In this document: positions 1-6,906 of the stretch, piece by piece
How the letters are laid out: the number at the start of each line of letters is the position of its first letter
Position numbering within the stretch: the stretch's first letter is position 1
Origin: Verrucomicrobiota bacterium
GTDB lineage: Bacteria; Verrucomicrobiota; Verrucomicrobiia; Verrucomicrobiales; Akkermansiaceae
Length of the DNA stretch: 9,855 nucleotides
Direction: 5' to 3'
Assembly (NCBI GenBank): GCA_008932955.1
Contig: WBXE01000083.1
Span: 1-9,855, forward strand
Position numbers and translations under genes: made by a program
Notes under the pieces: generated by a model
What the model saw: the letters and a program-made list of their open reading frames with translations, nothing else
What the model was told of the DNA's origin: nothing
Databases searched by the model: none

Positions 1-271
1 CGTCGATTGAGCGATCCACGTGGGACTCTGCGGCCAAGTGCATCACGGCGTCGGGTTGAAACTGGGCGAAGGCGTCGCGCATGGCGGCGGCGTCGCAGAT
101 ATCGGCCTGTAGGAAGTGGTAATTAGGCGAGGATTCGACGTCGCGTAGGGACGCAAGGTTGCCGGCGTAGGTGAGCTTGTCGATGTTGAGCACGCGGTGG
201 CAGCGGGCGATGAGCAAGCGCACCAAGTTGGAGCCGATGAAGCCAGCGCCGCCGGTGACCAAGATATTCAT
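1..271 (-). CDS. rfbB: dTDP-glucose 4,6-dehydratase, N-terminal part (cut by window edge)
   Basis: The enzyme converts dTDP-glucose to dTDP-4-keto-6-deoxyglucose in the cytoplasm, the second step toward dTDP-L-rhamnose and related deoxysugars. Only the first 90 residues are present. They begin MNILVTGGAGFIGSN, the glycine-rich NAD-binding loop (TGGAGFIGS, residues 6-14) of short-chain epimerase/dehydratases. The stretch DKLTYAGNLASL (31-42) and LAAESHVDRSI (79-89) are typical of RfbB/RmlB rather than of UDP-glucose epimerases. The YxxxK catalytic pair lies beyond the edge. The ATG at 269-271 is chosen because the Rossmann strand starts at once after it; no clear Shine-Dalgarno is visible. The gene shares its strand with the polysaccharide export genes, but the gap of about 510 bases argues for its own promoter. 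The family is certain, and RfbB over another sugar dehydratase is likely. Confidence 0.9.
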   Translation of the reverse strand, partial: MNILVTGGAGFIGSNLVRLLIARCHRVLNIDKLTYAGNLASLRDVESSPNYHFLQADICDAAAMRDAFAQFQPDAVMHLAAESHVDRSID

Positions 272-333
272 GATGGGAAGAGGCTAGCCCGCAAGACGCA
301 AGAGAAGTGAAAGCCCTAAATGGGAAGCACGAA

Positions 334-339
334 ATTATA
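334..339 (-). promoter_or_regulatory. Candidate -10 box for rfbB
   Basis: The minus strand reads TATAAT, a perfect -10 hexamer, in an AT-rich stretch 62 bases upstream of the rfbB start. The sequence 17-18 bases further upstream (GCTCCT or GGCTCC) is a poor -35 box; TTGGCT is 20 bases away. Transcription would start near 327 and leave a leader of about 56 bases. The position is sensible, but the weak -35 keeps this tentative. Confidence 0.3.
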
Positions 340-625
340 AACCTAGAAAGGAAGATAGGAGCCAAAGATTACACAGATGATGAAAGAGTTACGAATTATT
401 TGGCAGATACCTTTAGGGTTAGCCGAGGCGTAGATAGATTGAGGTCTTATTTTCCGTGTAATCGTTCGACTGAGCTCACGCCGAAGTCCTCTTCAATCCG
501 CGAAATTTGCCTGATTATTTGAAAAGCAGTCAGTCAGGCTCGCTCGATTCGCTCGGTTGTGGTAAAAAACGGCACTGCAACCCTTTCCATTGTCCTTTCT
601 AGGATAAACAAAAATTCAGGATTCA

Positions 626-645
626 GGTGGCAGCACGCTGCCGCC
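626..645. repeat. GC-rich palindrome (REP-like or terminator hairpin)
   Basis: The 20 bases form an 8-bp stem with one G-T wobble and a four-base loop: GGTGGCAG, CACG, CTGCCGCC. Read on the minus strand it lies about 140 bases beyond the kinase stop codon. A run of five T follows after about 12 bases, which is too far for a classical intrinsic terminator. It may be a dispersed REP-type palindrome or part of a termination region; I cannot tell from one copy. Confidence 0.4.
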
Positions 646-747
646 CTTGGTCAGTTCTTCGGCGTGGGAAGAAGACCGCAACGGGGATGGCGAGGGGGTA
701 CGGGGCTTCGTCTCAGACCCAAGACCCATGACTTGAAGACCCCGGAC

Positions 748-784
748 GAAAAGCCTGGACAAGCAACAACATCCTTGGCTTTTC
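748..784 (-). terminator. Possible terminator of the polysaccharide export operon
   Basis: A perfect 8-bp inverted repeat (GAAAAGCC at 748-755, GGCTTTTC at 777-784) encloses a 21-base loop and overlaps the TGA stop of the kinase gene on the minus strand. The distal arm contains four T in the minus direction, but no T tract follows. The long loop and low GC make this a weak candidate. Confidence 0.25.
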
Positions 785-2966
785 AAGCACTCTCGCGAGG
801 CTCTTTCTCACTATCGCTGCCGTAGGCGCCGTAGGCGCCGTAGCCGTAGCGGTAGGCGCGGCCGTAGCGGGAGGTTTTGTAGTAGCCGTAGGAGTAATTG
901 TCGCTCATCAGTCGGCGTTTTTCTATGAAGCCGTTAAAAATGATACCACTGAGGTGGTTGCCGTCCTCGGCGAGGATTTGGAGGGTGCGGCGTATGGCAC
1001 CCTTGGGGCTATGTTCGGCGCGGGCGACGAGGCAGAGGTTGTGGGCCAAGGGGGCGATGATGCGGGTATCGGGCACGGCCAGGATGGGCGCGGTGTCGAG
1101 CACAACGACGTCGTAATCGTTGCAGGCCTGCTCGAGAAGTTGATGGAGGCGGCCGGTTTCGAGGAGCTCGCCGGGGTTGGGAGCGGCTTTCCCGCCGAGG
1201 ATGAGGTGGAGGTTGGGTTGGCCACTGTCGCGGTAAATGACGTCTTCGAAGGAGGCCAGATTGGCGAGGCACTCGGTGAGTCCGCCGTGTTCCAGAACAC
1301 GCGGGATCCCGAATAATTTATGAACGGAGGGTTTGCGCAAGTCCATGTCGATGAGAAGGGTCTTGCGGCCTTGACCGGCGGCGGCGATGGCGAAATTAGT
1401 GGAGGTGAGGGTTTTGCCTTCGCCTGGCAGCGAGCTGGTGAAGAGCGTGATTTTGCGCTGCATCTCATCGCCTAGGAGGGTGATGGAGGCCCGCATCACG
1501 CGGTACATTTCTGCGTAGCTGGTGGTTGATAAGCCGGCACGGAATACCAAACGCTTGTCCCAATTCTCAGGGGAGGTTAACTGGCTTTCCGGGTGGCGTT
1601 TGCGAAACATCTGCTCGGCGACATCCAGATGCGCGAGTTTGATGTTGGCAATCGCGCCGAGCACAGTGATGCCGGTCTCGGAGGCGATTTGCGAGACGGT
1701 GTGGAAGCGATTGTCGAGGCGCTGGAGCAGGAGGACTAGCAGAATACTGCCGGCGAAGCCACCGACGATGCCGCCGGCAAGGACCTTGGCAGGGATGGGA
1801 GCGATGGGCGAGCCGGGCACCCGAGCCAGATTGCTGACCTCGGCGCTGGATACCTCCGATTCCTGATTGACGCTGGTTTCCTTGATGCGGGTGAGCATGG
1901 TGTTAAAGACGCTGGTGGCGCTTAGGGTTTCACTTTCCAGTACGCCGATGCGGGCGAGGAGAAGTTGGCGGGCGGAGTGGAGGTATTCCTCCGGGTGGCT
2001 CTGGCGATCCGGCAAGTCTTTGCCGACCACATCCCAATAGGCTTTGTCGCTAGCCGCCTGGCGTGCGTCCTCGAACTCGAGGGCAAACTGCTCCTTGAGT
2101 TGTTGAAGTTCGGCGATTGCGGTGATCATTTTGGGATGTTTTGGCAGGTAGCGGTGTAGCATTGCGGCCAACTCATTTTCCTTCGTATCGAGGGATTTGT
2201 GGATTTCAAGGGCGCGGGCGTAAAGCGAGAGGGCCCCGCGCGCCGCTTGGATGCTGCGGCGGGCTTCTTTGCTTTCTTTTTCCAACAAGTCGATCGAGTT
2301 GCTGCGGTCGGCAGTGCGGGCGTTGGCAATTTCCGCGAGGTACTCACGGGCGACGGCGTCGGCAAGGGCTTTGGCGACCTCAGGCACGGGGTGGGTGATG
2401 GAGATGTCGAGCAGGCGGGTGTTGCGGCGGATCGTGACAGCAAGCCACTTTGAAGCTATCCTGCCGCCGATGGCGGCGGGTGGTGGCGGCGGCTGTTGGG
2501 CTGCGTCGGCGGATTTCTTGCCCAGCTTATTGCTTAGCCAATTCGGCAACCAATCCACCTCGATGGGCATGAGGCCGGGCAATTCGCGCACATCTTGCCG
2601 GGAGGCGACGCGTTCGAGCAAGTCCATGCGGTGGATACGCTCGGCGACGGTATTTATCGCTTCGGCGCTGCGCATGTCGATTTCCTCGACCTGATCGCGG
2701 GCGGCCATCACGGAGGCGGTTTGCTGCTTGATGAGCAGGGTGGCGGTGGCGCTGTATTCCTTGGGGCTTTTTGCCAAGTAGTATGAGGCGCAGAGCAGCC
2801 CGAGGATACCACCTAGAACGATCCAGTACCAGCTGCCTATGAGGTAGATGACCAATCGCCGCATCTTATTCTGTCCGGCTCCAAGTGCCGATTCGGCTTC
2901 TAGGGAGTCGTCTGAGGTATCATCACGATCAGGTATCTGGCGGTTTAAGCGGTGTAGCGGAGGCAT
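783..2966 (-). CDS. Wzc-like polysaccharide co-polymerase with bacterial tyrosine kinase domain
   Basis: This 727-residue inner-membrane protein controls polymer length and export through cycles of tyrosine autophosphorylation. It has a Wzz-type first membrane segment (about 38-60) and a long periplasmic part with helical, probably coiled-coil stretches (about 190-375). A proline-rich motif, PGSPIAPIP (385-392 region), precedes the second membrane segment (about 396-414), as in Wzz/GNVR proteins. The cytoplasmic kinase has EMYRVMRASI (486-495), Walker A SLPGEGKT (512-519), Walker A' LLIDMDLRKP (537-546) and Walker B VVVLDTAP (620-627). The tail (691-715) holds ten tyrosines alternating with glycine. 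Length matches fused proteobacterial-style Wzc. A run of five prolines (159-163) in the periplasmic part is unusual. The ATG at 2964-2966 has no Shine-Dalgarno; Met35, just before the first membrane segment, is an alternative start. It lies 63 bases after the export gene, probably in the same operon. Confidence 0.93.
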   Translation of the reverse strand: MPPLHRLNRQIPDRDDTSDDSLEAESALGAGQNKMRRLVIYLIGSWYWIVLGGILGLLCASYYLAKSPKEYSATATLLIKQQTASVMAARDQVEEIDMRSAEAINTVAERIHRMDLLERVASRQDVRELPGLMPIEVDWLPNWLSNKLGKKSADAAQQPPPPPAAIGGRIASKWLAVTIRRNTRLLDISITHPVPEVAKALADAVAREYLAEIANARTADRSNSIDLLEKESKEARRSIQAARGALSLYARALEIHKSLDTKENELAAMLHRYLPKHPKMITAIAELQQLKEQFALEFEDARQAASDKAYWDVVGKDLPDRQSHPEEYLHSARQLLLARIGVLESETLSATSVFNTMLTRIKETSVNQESEVSSAEVSNLARVPGSPIAPIPAKVLAGGIVGGFAGSILLVLLLQRLDNRFHTVSQIASETGITVLGAIANIKLAHLDVAEQMFRKRHPESQLTSPENWDKRLVFRAGLSTTSYAEMYRVMRASITLLGDEMQRKITLFTSSLPGEGKTLTSTNFAIAAAGQGRKTLLIDMDLRKPSVHKLFGIPRVLEHGGLTECLANLASFEDVIYRDSGQPNLHLILGGKAAPNPGELLETGRLHQLLEQACNDYDVVVLDTAPILAVPDTRIIAPLAHNLCLVARAEHSPKGAIRRTLQILAEDGNHLSGIIFNGFIEKRRLMSDNYSYGYYKTSRYGRAYRYGYGAYGAYGSDSEKEPRESA
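819..845 (-). repeat. Tandem 9-bp repeat encoding the tyrosine-glycine tail
   Basis: Three 9-base units (GCCGTAGGC twice, then GCCGTAGCC on the + strand) lie end to end inside the kinase gene and encode Ala-Tyr-Gly steps of its C-terminal tail. Related but diverged GTAGCGG words continue to about 870. The unit length is a multiple of three, so gain or loss of units would change the number of phosphorylatable tyrosines without shifting frame. Confidence 0.75.
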
Positions 2967-3029
2967 TGGCGAGAGGGGGGGGCGAGATAGAGGACAAGTG
3001 GAGGCGGGATGCGCGACGCGGTGGGAGGA

Positions 3030-3860
3030 TCAGAAGATGCGCTCGGGGATGCTGATGATGTCATCAGGTTGCAGCAGGTACGGCTGATCGCCGCGTTGGG
3101 AGAGATCTCTGAAATCGACGATTTTGACCGTGCCCTTGCGGTTGATGCTGACCTTTTTCGGGTTGGCCAAGTCGGTGGTGCCGCCGGCGAGGGCAATGGC
3201 GTTGATCAAATCGAATTTGCCCTTGAGAGGAAAGGGGACCGGGCCGGGTTTGTGGACTTGTCCGAGGACGGTGACGGTTTTGTCGAGGAAAGCACTGTGA
3301 TTGACGCTGATGCGGTCCCCGGCGACGAGTTGGGTGCGCCCGGCACTGCCTTGGATGGCTTCCATGGTAAAGGTAGCCGTTGAGCCAGCTGCGCGGATGA
3401 GTTGGATGGCATTGGCGTCGGCGTTTTCAGCGAGGCCACCGACGGCAGATATCGCGGTGGCCAAGTCGAGTCGACCGGAAACGGGCATGGGGATTTGGCC
3501 GGGTGTTCTAACGGCACCGAAGACCGCGACAAACTCGGCGGCATAGTCGGCGACGGTGAGATTGATTTTGGGATCGACGAGGTAATCCTTGGCGTAAAGT
3601 TCGCGGAGATGAGCGGCAGCGGCGGCGATGCTCATGCCGGTCACTTTCACCGGGCCGAGCAGTGGGAAAGAGCTTTCGCCGGTCTTGAGAATGCGCACCA
3701 AAACGGAAAGGTCTGGCTCCCCGTACACCGAAAGGCTAATGGTGTCGTTGGGACGTAAAACGTAGCCAGTATCCTCATCACGGGCAGCCAAGGCAGCCAT
3801 AGGCACAGTAAAAAATAGCAGGAGACGGAGTAATCCGACAAAAGTCGTGAGGGTTTTCAA
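3030..3860 (-). CDS. Wza-like polysaccharide export protein (Poly_export plus two SLBB domains)
   Basis: This 276-residue periplasmic protein belongs to the outer-membrane polysaccharide export (OPX) family. A signal peptide (about 1-26) ends at MAALAA, a type I site; there is no lipobox cysteine. The Poly_export domain (about 31-105) starts GYVLRPNDTISLSVYGEPDLS. Two SLBB folds follow: about 109-157 (VFGAVRTPGQIPMP) and about 194-240 (VLGQVHKPGPVPFP). The protein ends in LQPDDIISIPERIF, directly after the second SLBB fold. E. coli Wza is longer, is a lipoprotein, and has a C-terminal outer-membrane helix; both are missing here. The start is a TTG at 3858-3860: the frame is closed by a TGA nine codons upstream, and the next ATG lies inside the signal peptide. 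It sits between the barrel gene (147-base gap) and the kinase gene (63-base gap). Confidence 0.92.
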   Translation of the reverse strand: MKTLTTFVGLLRLLLFFTVPMAALAARDEDTGYVLRPNDTISLSVYGEPDLSVLVRILKTGESSFPLLGPVKVTGMSIAAAAAHLRELYAKDYLVDPKINLTVADYAAEFVAVFGAVRTPGQIPMPVSGRLDLATAISAVGGLAENADANAIQLIRAAGSTATFTMEAIQGSAGRTQLVAGDRISVNHSAFLDKTVTVLGQVHKPGPVPFPLKGKFDLINAIALAGGTTDLANPKKVSINRKGTVKIVDFRDLSQRGDQPYLLQPDDIISIPERIF

Positions 3861-3932
3861 GAGGATGGGGGAGGGGGAGGTTGTTCAATCGTGGGTCACC
3901 CTTGGTGAGGGCGGGCACGCAGTAAGCATAAA

Positions 3933-3969
3933 CTGCAAATGGAGTGCTGCAAGTGCGAAATATTTGCAG
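3933..3969. other. CTGCAA inverted repeat in the barrel-export gap
   Basis: Between the barrel and export genes, CTGCAA occurs at 3933-3938 and 3947-3952, and its inverted form TTGCAG at 3964-3969, so a 6-bp stem with an 11-base loop is possible. It could be a weak hairpin in the intercistronic mRNA or chance. The rest of the 147-base gap shows only a small TCACC/GGTGA hairpin at 3896-3908. Confidence 0.2.
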
Positions 3970-4007
3970 GCAATGTGGGGAGTCAAATATCTGGGGTGGG
4001 TCTGTAA

Positions 4008-5669
4008 TCAGAAACGGTAGCTAAGGCTGAAGCCGGTTTGGCAGGAGTTCCATGAATTGCCGATGGAGCCATAGCTTGAGTTAACACCGCTTTGTTCATT
4101 GTAACGGACAAACACAGTCGCGCTGCCTTTGTCGGCAAACAGCGGCATGCTCAGCGAGGAGTCGAGGCCCAGGATATCGCTGTTGGGTCTGCCATTGGTC
4201 ATCCCTGCTGGGACGATCGAGCTGCTACCTTGGTAAAAGGCACCGAGGCTCAAGGTGCTGCGGAGGAGTTTGCGATTGCAGCCGAGGCGCAGCGAATTGT
4301 TCTGGTAGAAGGCTCCGACACGGGTCGGGTCGGCCTGGACGTTTCTGGCCAGAGAGAGGTTCATTCCCCACAGCGTGGAGGCTTGATAGTTGAGGCCCAG
4401 TGAGCCGGAAAGCGTTGGATCAGCGGTTTGGCCGCTGTCGTAGCGGTTAAAGTCGAGTCCCACTTGGGAGGTCATGGACACTTTCACGTCTAGCTTGTAA
4501 TTGAGGTTGAGGGTTGGGCCGATGGAGGAGCGGCCGATGGTGCTGCGTCCATAGGAGGAAGGTGCGGTGTTGGAGTTGTATAAGTAATGGATGCCGGGGC
4601 CGATTTCGGTGAGGGGCGAGTATTTCCACAGGGCGGCGGTCCCGAGGGTGTAGGAACTCGTATCGCCGTAATTGCCGGCGGCAGCGGTCGAGGTTCTCTC
4701 GTCGAAATTGCCGGTGAGCGAGGTTTTCGCACTGACTAGGTAGCGGGCGGATAAGCCGGAGTGGAGCGAGGTGGTTTCGATCAGGGACGAGTTGAGCGAG
4801 GAGGCATAGTTATTGCTTTGTTGGTCAAAATCGTAGCCGATGTTGGCCGAGAGGCTCAAGTGGCCGCCCTCGTAATTGCCGACTAGGCTGGCGCTGCGAT
4901 TCAAGCGGTAGAAATTGGTTTGATTGTAATTTTGGTTAAAACTGCTGCTCGAGGTTCCGCCAAAGGTTGAGTTGGATGAGAAATTTTGCGCGCTGCCGCG
5001 GTTTTCGTCGATGCCGGCGGTGGCCGAGAGCGTGAAGCGGTCCCGCTTGTAATTGGCAAGAAAACCGCCGCCTTGGCTGTATCCGCTGAGCTCCGAGTGG
5101 CTCACATACTCGTCGTAACGGCCCCGGTAGTTGCCACCATAGGTCAAGGCCCCGGGCATCGATAGATATTTCAGGTCGCCGCCGAGGCCACCGAAAAAAT
5201 CCCCCTTGGACTGGGCGCTGGATTGCCGCTGGCCTTTCAGAACATTCGAATCATAGGTGCCGCTGAGGGTGGGGGTGAACGTCAAGCCGGCGGCCACGCT
5301 GTCGCCAAACCCGCTGGCCAGCGGCGAATTCGCCAAAGCGACAAAAGCATCGGGGGCTTCGCTAATCTTGTCAGATTTGTCGGACTTGTCGGACGCTTCC
5401 GACTTATCTGGAGGATCTGGCGTGGCGGGCTCGTCAGGCGTGTTGGGCGCGGGGACCACGTTGGGCAGTACCTGCGGCTGCACATTGGGAATGACCCCGG
5501 CATCCTTGGGCGTGGTAGGCGGCAACGGGGGCACCGGGGGCAAAATCGGCCCTGCAGGCACGGCGGCGGGCTCGTCAAGTGCCGGCGCGGGTAGGATGGC
5601 CTCCCAATGGCAGCAAGCCACCGCGCCGAGCATCCACCACCAGGGTTTCCATGCGATCTTGATTTTCAT
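4008..5669 (-). CDS. Outer-membrane beta-barrel protein of the polysaccharide locus
   Basis: The 553-residue product starts MKIKIAWKPWWWMLGAVACC, a signal peptide probably cut near PAPA (residue 30). The cysteines at 18-19 raise a small chance of a lipoprotein, although the preceding residues fit the lipobox poorly. A disordered linker follows: proline-rich (about 31-88), then charged DKS repeats (about 88-102). From about 115 to the end the sequence alternates polar and hydrophobic residues, is rich in Ser, Gly, Asn and Tyr, and ends in SYRF; the terminal Phe is a typical barrel-assembly signal. It resembles the putative beta-barrel porin families (such as BBP2_2, PF10082) found beside Wza and Wzc homologues. 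The frame stays open to 5768, but the ATG at 5667-5669 is chosen because the signal peptide begins there and the candidate promoter lies inside the longer version. First gene of the operon; probable role in polymer passage through the outer membrane. Confidence 0.85.
   Translation of the reverse strand: MKIKIAWKPWWWMLGAVACCHWEAILPAPALDEPAAVPAGPILPPVPPLPPTTPKDAGVIPNVQPQVLPNVVPAPNTPDEPATPDPPDKSEASDKSDKSDKISEAPDAFVALANSPLASGFGDSVAAGLTFTPTLSGTYDSNVLKGQRQSSAQSKGDFFGGLGGDLKYLSMPGALTYGGNYRGRYDEYVSHSELSGYSQGGGFLANYKRDRFTLSATAGIDENRGSAQNFSSNSTFGGTSSSSFNQNYNQTNFYRLNRSASLVGNYEGGHLSLSANIGYDFDQQSNNYASSLNSSLIETTSLHSGLSARYLVSAKTSLTGNFDERTSTAAAGNYGDTSSYTLGTAALWKYSPLTEIGPGIHYLYNSNTAPSSYGRSTIGRSSIGPTLNLNYKLDVKVSMTSQVGLDFNRYDSGQTADPTLSGSLGLNYQASTLWGMNLSLARNVQADPTRVGAFYQNNSLRLGCNRKLLRSTLSLGAFYQGSSSIVPAGMTNGRPNSDILGLDSSLSMPLFADKGSATVFVRYNEQSGVNSSYGSIGNSWNSCQTGFSLSYRF
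5368..5421 (-). repeat. 9-bp repeat encoding Asp-Lys-Ser units
   Basis: Six consecutive 9-base units lie inside the barrel gene. On the + strand they start TTGTCAGAT, TTGTCGGAC, TTGTCGGAC and degrade over the last three. They encode the DKS-type repeats of the disordered linker between signal peptide and barrel. The two central units are identical, which suggests recent duplication. Confidence 0.7.
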
Positions 5670-5892
5670 CGTGTTGTTTTGGGTCTGACAAACTGCTCCC
5701 GCACTATACCGTCGGCGGATGTGCCGCCACAAAGTCGCGACGCTAGCAGCGCTCCGCAGGGCGCGCAAGGTGAATTGTTACATCCCGACTCGCGCCAATT
5801 GCCGTGCCTGCCGTGGTGGGGAGAGGTGCTTTAGGCTTTTGTTGACAATCAATTTGTGAAACGGTGGCGGGGCCGTTTGCACCCGTCCCCCG
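5670..5892. other. Divergent intergenic region between the barrel and EamA genes
   Basis: This 223-base stretch must carry promoters for both directions. The leftward candidate is described separately. For the rightward gene a perfect TTGACA lies at 5842-5847, but the sequence 16-18 bases downstream is GC-rich with no -10 box. The same place holds a small palindrome, TTGACAATCAA (5842-5852), a possible regulator site. No Shine-Dalgarno is clear before either start. Confidence 0.4.
5703..5732 (-). promoter_or_regulatory. Candidate promoter of the polysaccharide export operon
   Basis: On the minus strand TTGTGG (5727-5732) and TATAGT (5703-5708) are separated by 18 bases. The -10 matches consensus at five of six positions, the -35 at three. 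Transcription would begin near 5696, about 27 bases before the ATG at 5669, which supports that start over the longer reading frame. The spacer holds an inverted repeat, GGCGG and CCGCC around five bases (5714-5728), which could be an operator overlapping the promoter. Confidence 0.4.
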
Positions 5893-6849
5893 ATGCCCGC
5901 TATTTTACTTGTTTTCACCTGCGCGTTGTGGGGGCTGAGCTTTCCGGTGATGAAAGCCTTGCATCTGGAGCAGGCGTTGCGCTTGCCGCAGGCGAGCACG
6001 CTGTTTCTATCGGCGTGGATGCAGGTGGCGCGGTTTGGTTTGGGGTCGCTTATTTTGCTGCCATTCGTCTCGCGGAGTGTCCGGCCGACCCGTTTGGAGC
6101 TCCGGCAGGGACTCTGGATCGCCTTGTGGGGTGGGCTTGGCATGGGCATCCAAGCCGATGGCCTAGCCCACACCGATGCCTCGATCTCAGCCTTTTTGAC
6201 TCAAGGCTACTGCATTTTCCTGCCGCTGTGGGCCTGCCTGAAGCGCCGCAAGCCACCCGGCATGCGGGTGCTGGTGGCGACCCTGCTTGTTCTATGCGGC
6301 GGGGCGCTCCTGTCCGGCGTGCGGCTGGATCATTTGCGCCTCGGCCGGGGAGAGTGGGAGACGATCCTCGCGGCGTTTTTGTTTACCTTTCAGATATTGC
6401 TATTAGAGGATCCAAAATATGTGGCCATCCGCGGCATGGCGGTGACCTTCGTGATGTTTGTTGGAATCACGGCCATGTTTGCGCCCATCACCCTGCTGCT
6501 GGCCAACCAGCCGCTGGATTGCCTGAGCGCCGGGGCCTCGCTGCCGGCCTGTGGCTTGATCTTGGTGCTTGCGCTCTTCTGTTCGGTGTGCGCCTATCTG
6601 TTGATGAATATCTGGCAGCCGCGCGTTCCGGCGACCGAGGCCGGGCTGATTTACACCGCCGAACCGGTATTCACCGCAATTTATGTGTTATTTTTGCCGG
6701 GGCTGCTCGGCGCGTTCTGCCACAACGCTTATTCAAATGAAACCCTCACCTCATCCCTGCTCGGCGGCGGGGCCTTGATCGTAGTGGCTAACGGGCTCAT
6801 GCAATGGAAGCGCCAGCCCCATCCGCCCGCCGTCGCCCCGGTCCAATAG
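5893..6849 (+). CDS. DMT superfamily (EamA-type) membrane transporter
   Basis: This 318-residue protein is an inner-membrane permease of the drug/metabolite transporter superfamily, whose members mostly export or exchange small metabolites; the substrate cannot be read from the sequence. About ten hydrophobic segments form two EamA repeats. The first (about 5-140) opens with the signature VFTCALWGLSFPVMK and includes TDASISAFLTQGY (94-106). The second (about 155-303) carries the diagnostic ATEAGLIYTAEPVFTAIY (247-264). Length is normal for the family. The ATG at 5893 directly begins the first membrane helix. It diverges from the polysaccharide operon and converges with the amidase gene. Nothing links it firmly to polysaccharide synthesis. 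A frame-shifted reading of the same DNA (5856-6740) is a shadow. Confidence 0.92.
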   Translation: MPAILLVFTCALWGLSFPVMKALHLEQALRLPQASTLFLSAWMQVARFGLGSLILLPFVSRSVRPTRLELRQGLWIALWGGLGMGIQADGLAHTDASISAFLTQGYCIFLPLWACLKRRKPPGMRVLVATLLVLCGGALLSGVRLDHLRLGRGEWETILAAFLFTFQILLLEDPKYVAIRGMAVTFVMFVGITAMFAPITLLLANQPLDCLSAGASLPACGLILVLALFCSVCAYLLMNIWQPRVPATEAGLIYTAEPVFTAIYVLFLPGLLGAFCHNAYSNETLTSSLLGGGALIVVANGLMQWKRQPHPPAVAPVQ

Positions 6850-6878
6850 GCGGGGTCGACCCAAGTTTCCGCTCAATA

Positions 6879-6896
6879 ATGCCTGTCACAAGGCAT
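6879..6896. terminator. Small hairpin after the EamA gene
   Basis: ATGCCT and AGGCAT form a perfect 6-bp stem around a six-base loop, 30 bases after the EamA stop codon. A palindromic GGGTCGACCC (6853-6862) precedes it. No T tract follows, so intrinsic termination is uncertain; it lies just before the larger palindromic element. Confidence 0.25.
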
Positions 6897-6906
6897 CCGA
6901 GATGGG

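Larger units (their letters stand above)
272..782. other. Intergenic region between the kinase gene and rfbB
   Basis: This gap of about 510 bases holds no gene that I can support. The part from about 300 to 480 is clearly richer in A and T than the flanking genes. A 71-codon reading frame with a GTG start (307-522, +) runs opposite to all neighbours and resembles nothing I recognise. On the minus strand a 29-codon open stretch ends in a TAA near 450; its last residues (RIEEDFGVSSVERLHGK) look protein-like but have no start codon, so it may be the end of a decayed gene. The region also holds a candidate -10 box, a GC-rich palindrome (626-645), a tandem ATTCAGG pair (614-627), a tandem AGACCCA pair near 716-729, and an inverted repeat overlapping the kinase stop codon. 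Confidence 0.5.

Noticed and set aside
307..522. 71-codon frame with GTG start on the + strand
   Set aside because: No convincing ribosome binding site, no recognisable motif, opposite to the operon and over a likely rfbB promoter. Kept only as part of the intergenic description.
923..1468. 181-codon minus-strand frame within the kinase gene
   Set aside because: It is a shifted reading of the Walker motif region; the other frame carries intact Walker A, A' and B motifs.
5842..5870. Sigma-70 promoter for the EamA gene from a perfect TTGACA
   Set aside because: The sequence at the -10 distance is GGTGGC or TGGCGG, so there is no partner box.
5856..6740. 294-codon frame overlapping the EamA gene
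   Set aside because: Its product shows no recognisable domain, whereas the overlapping frame at 5893-6849 has a complete ten-helix transporter with family motifs.
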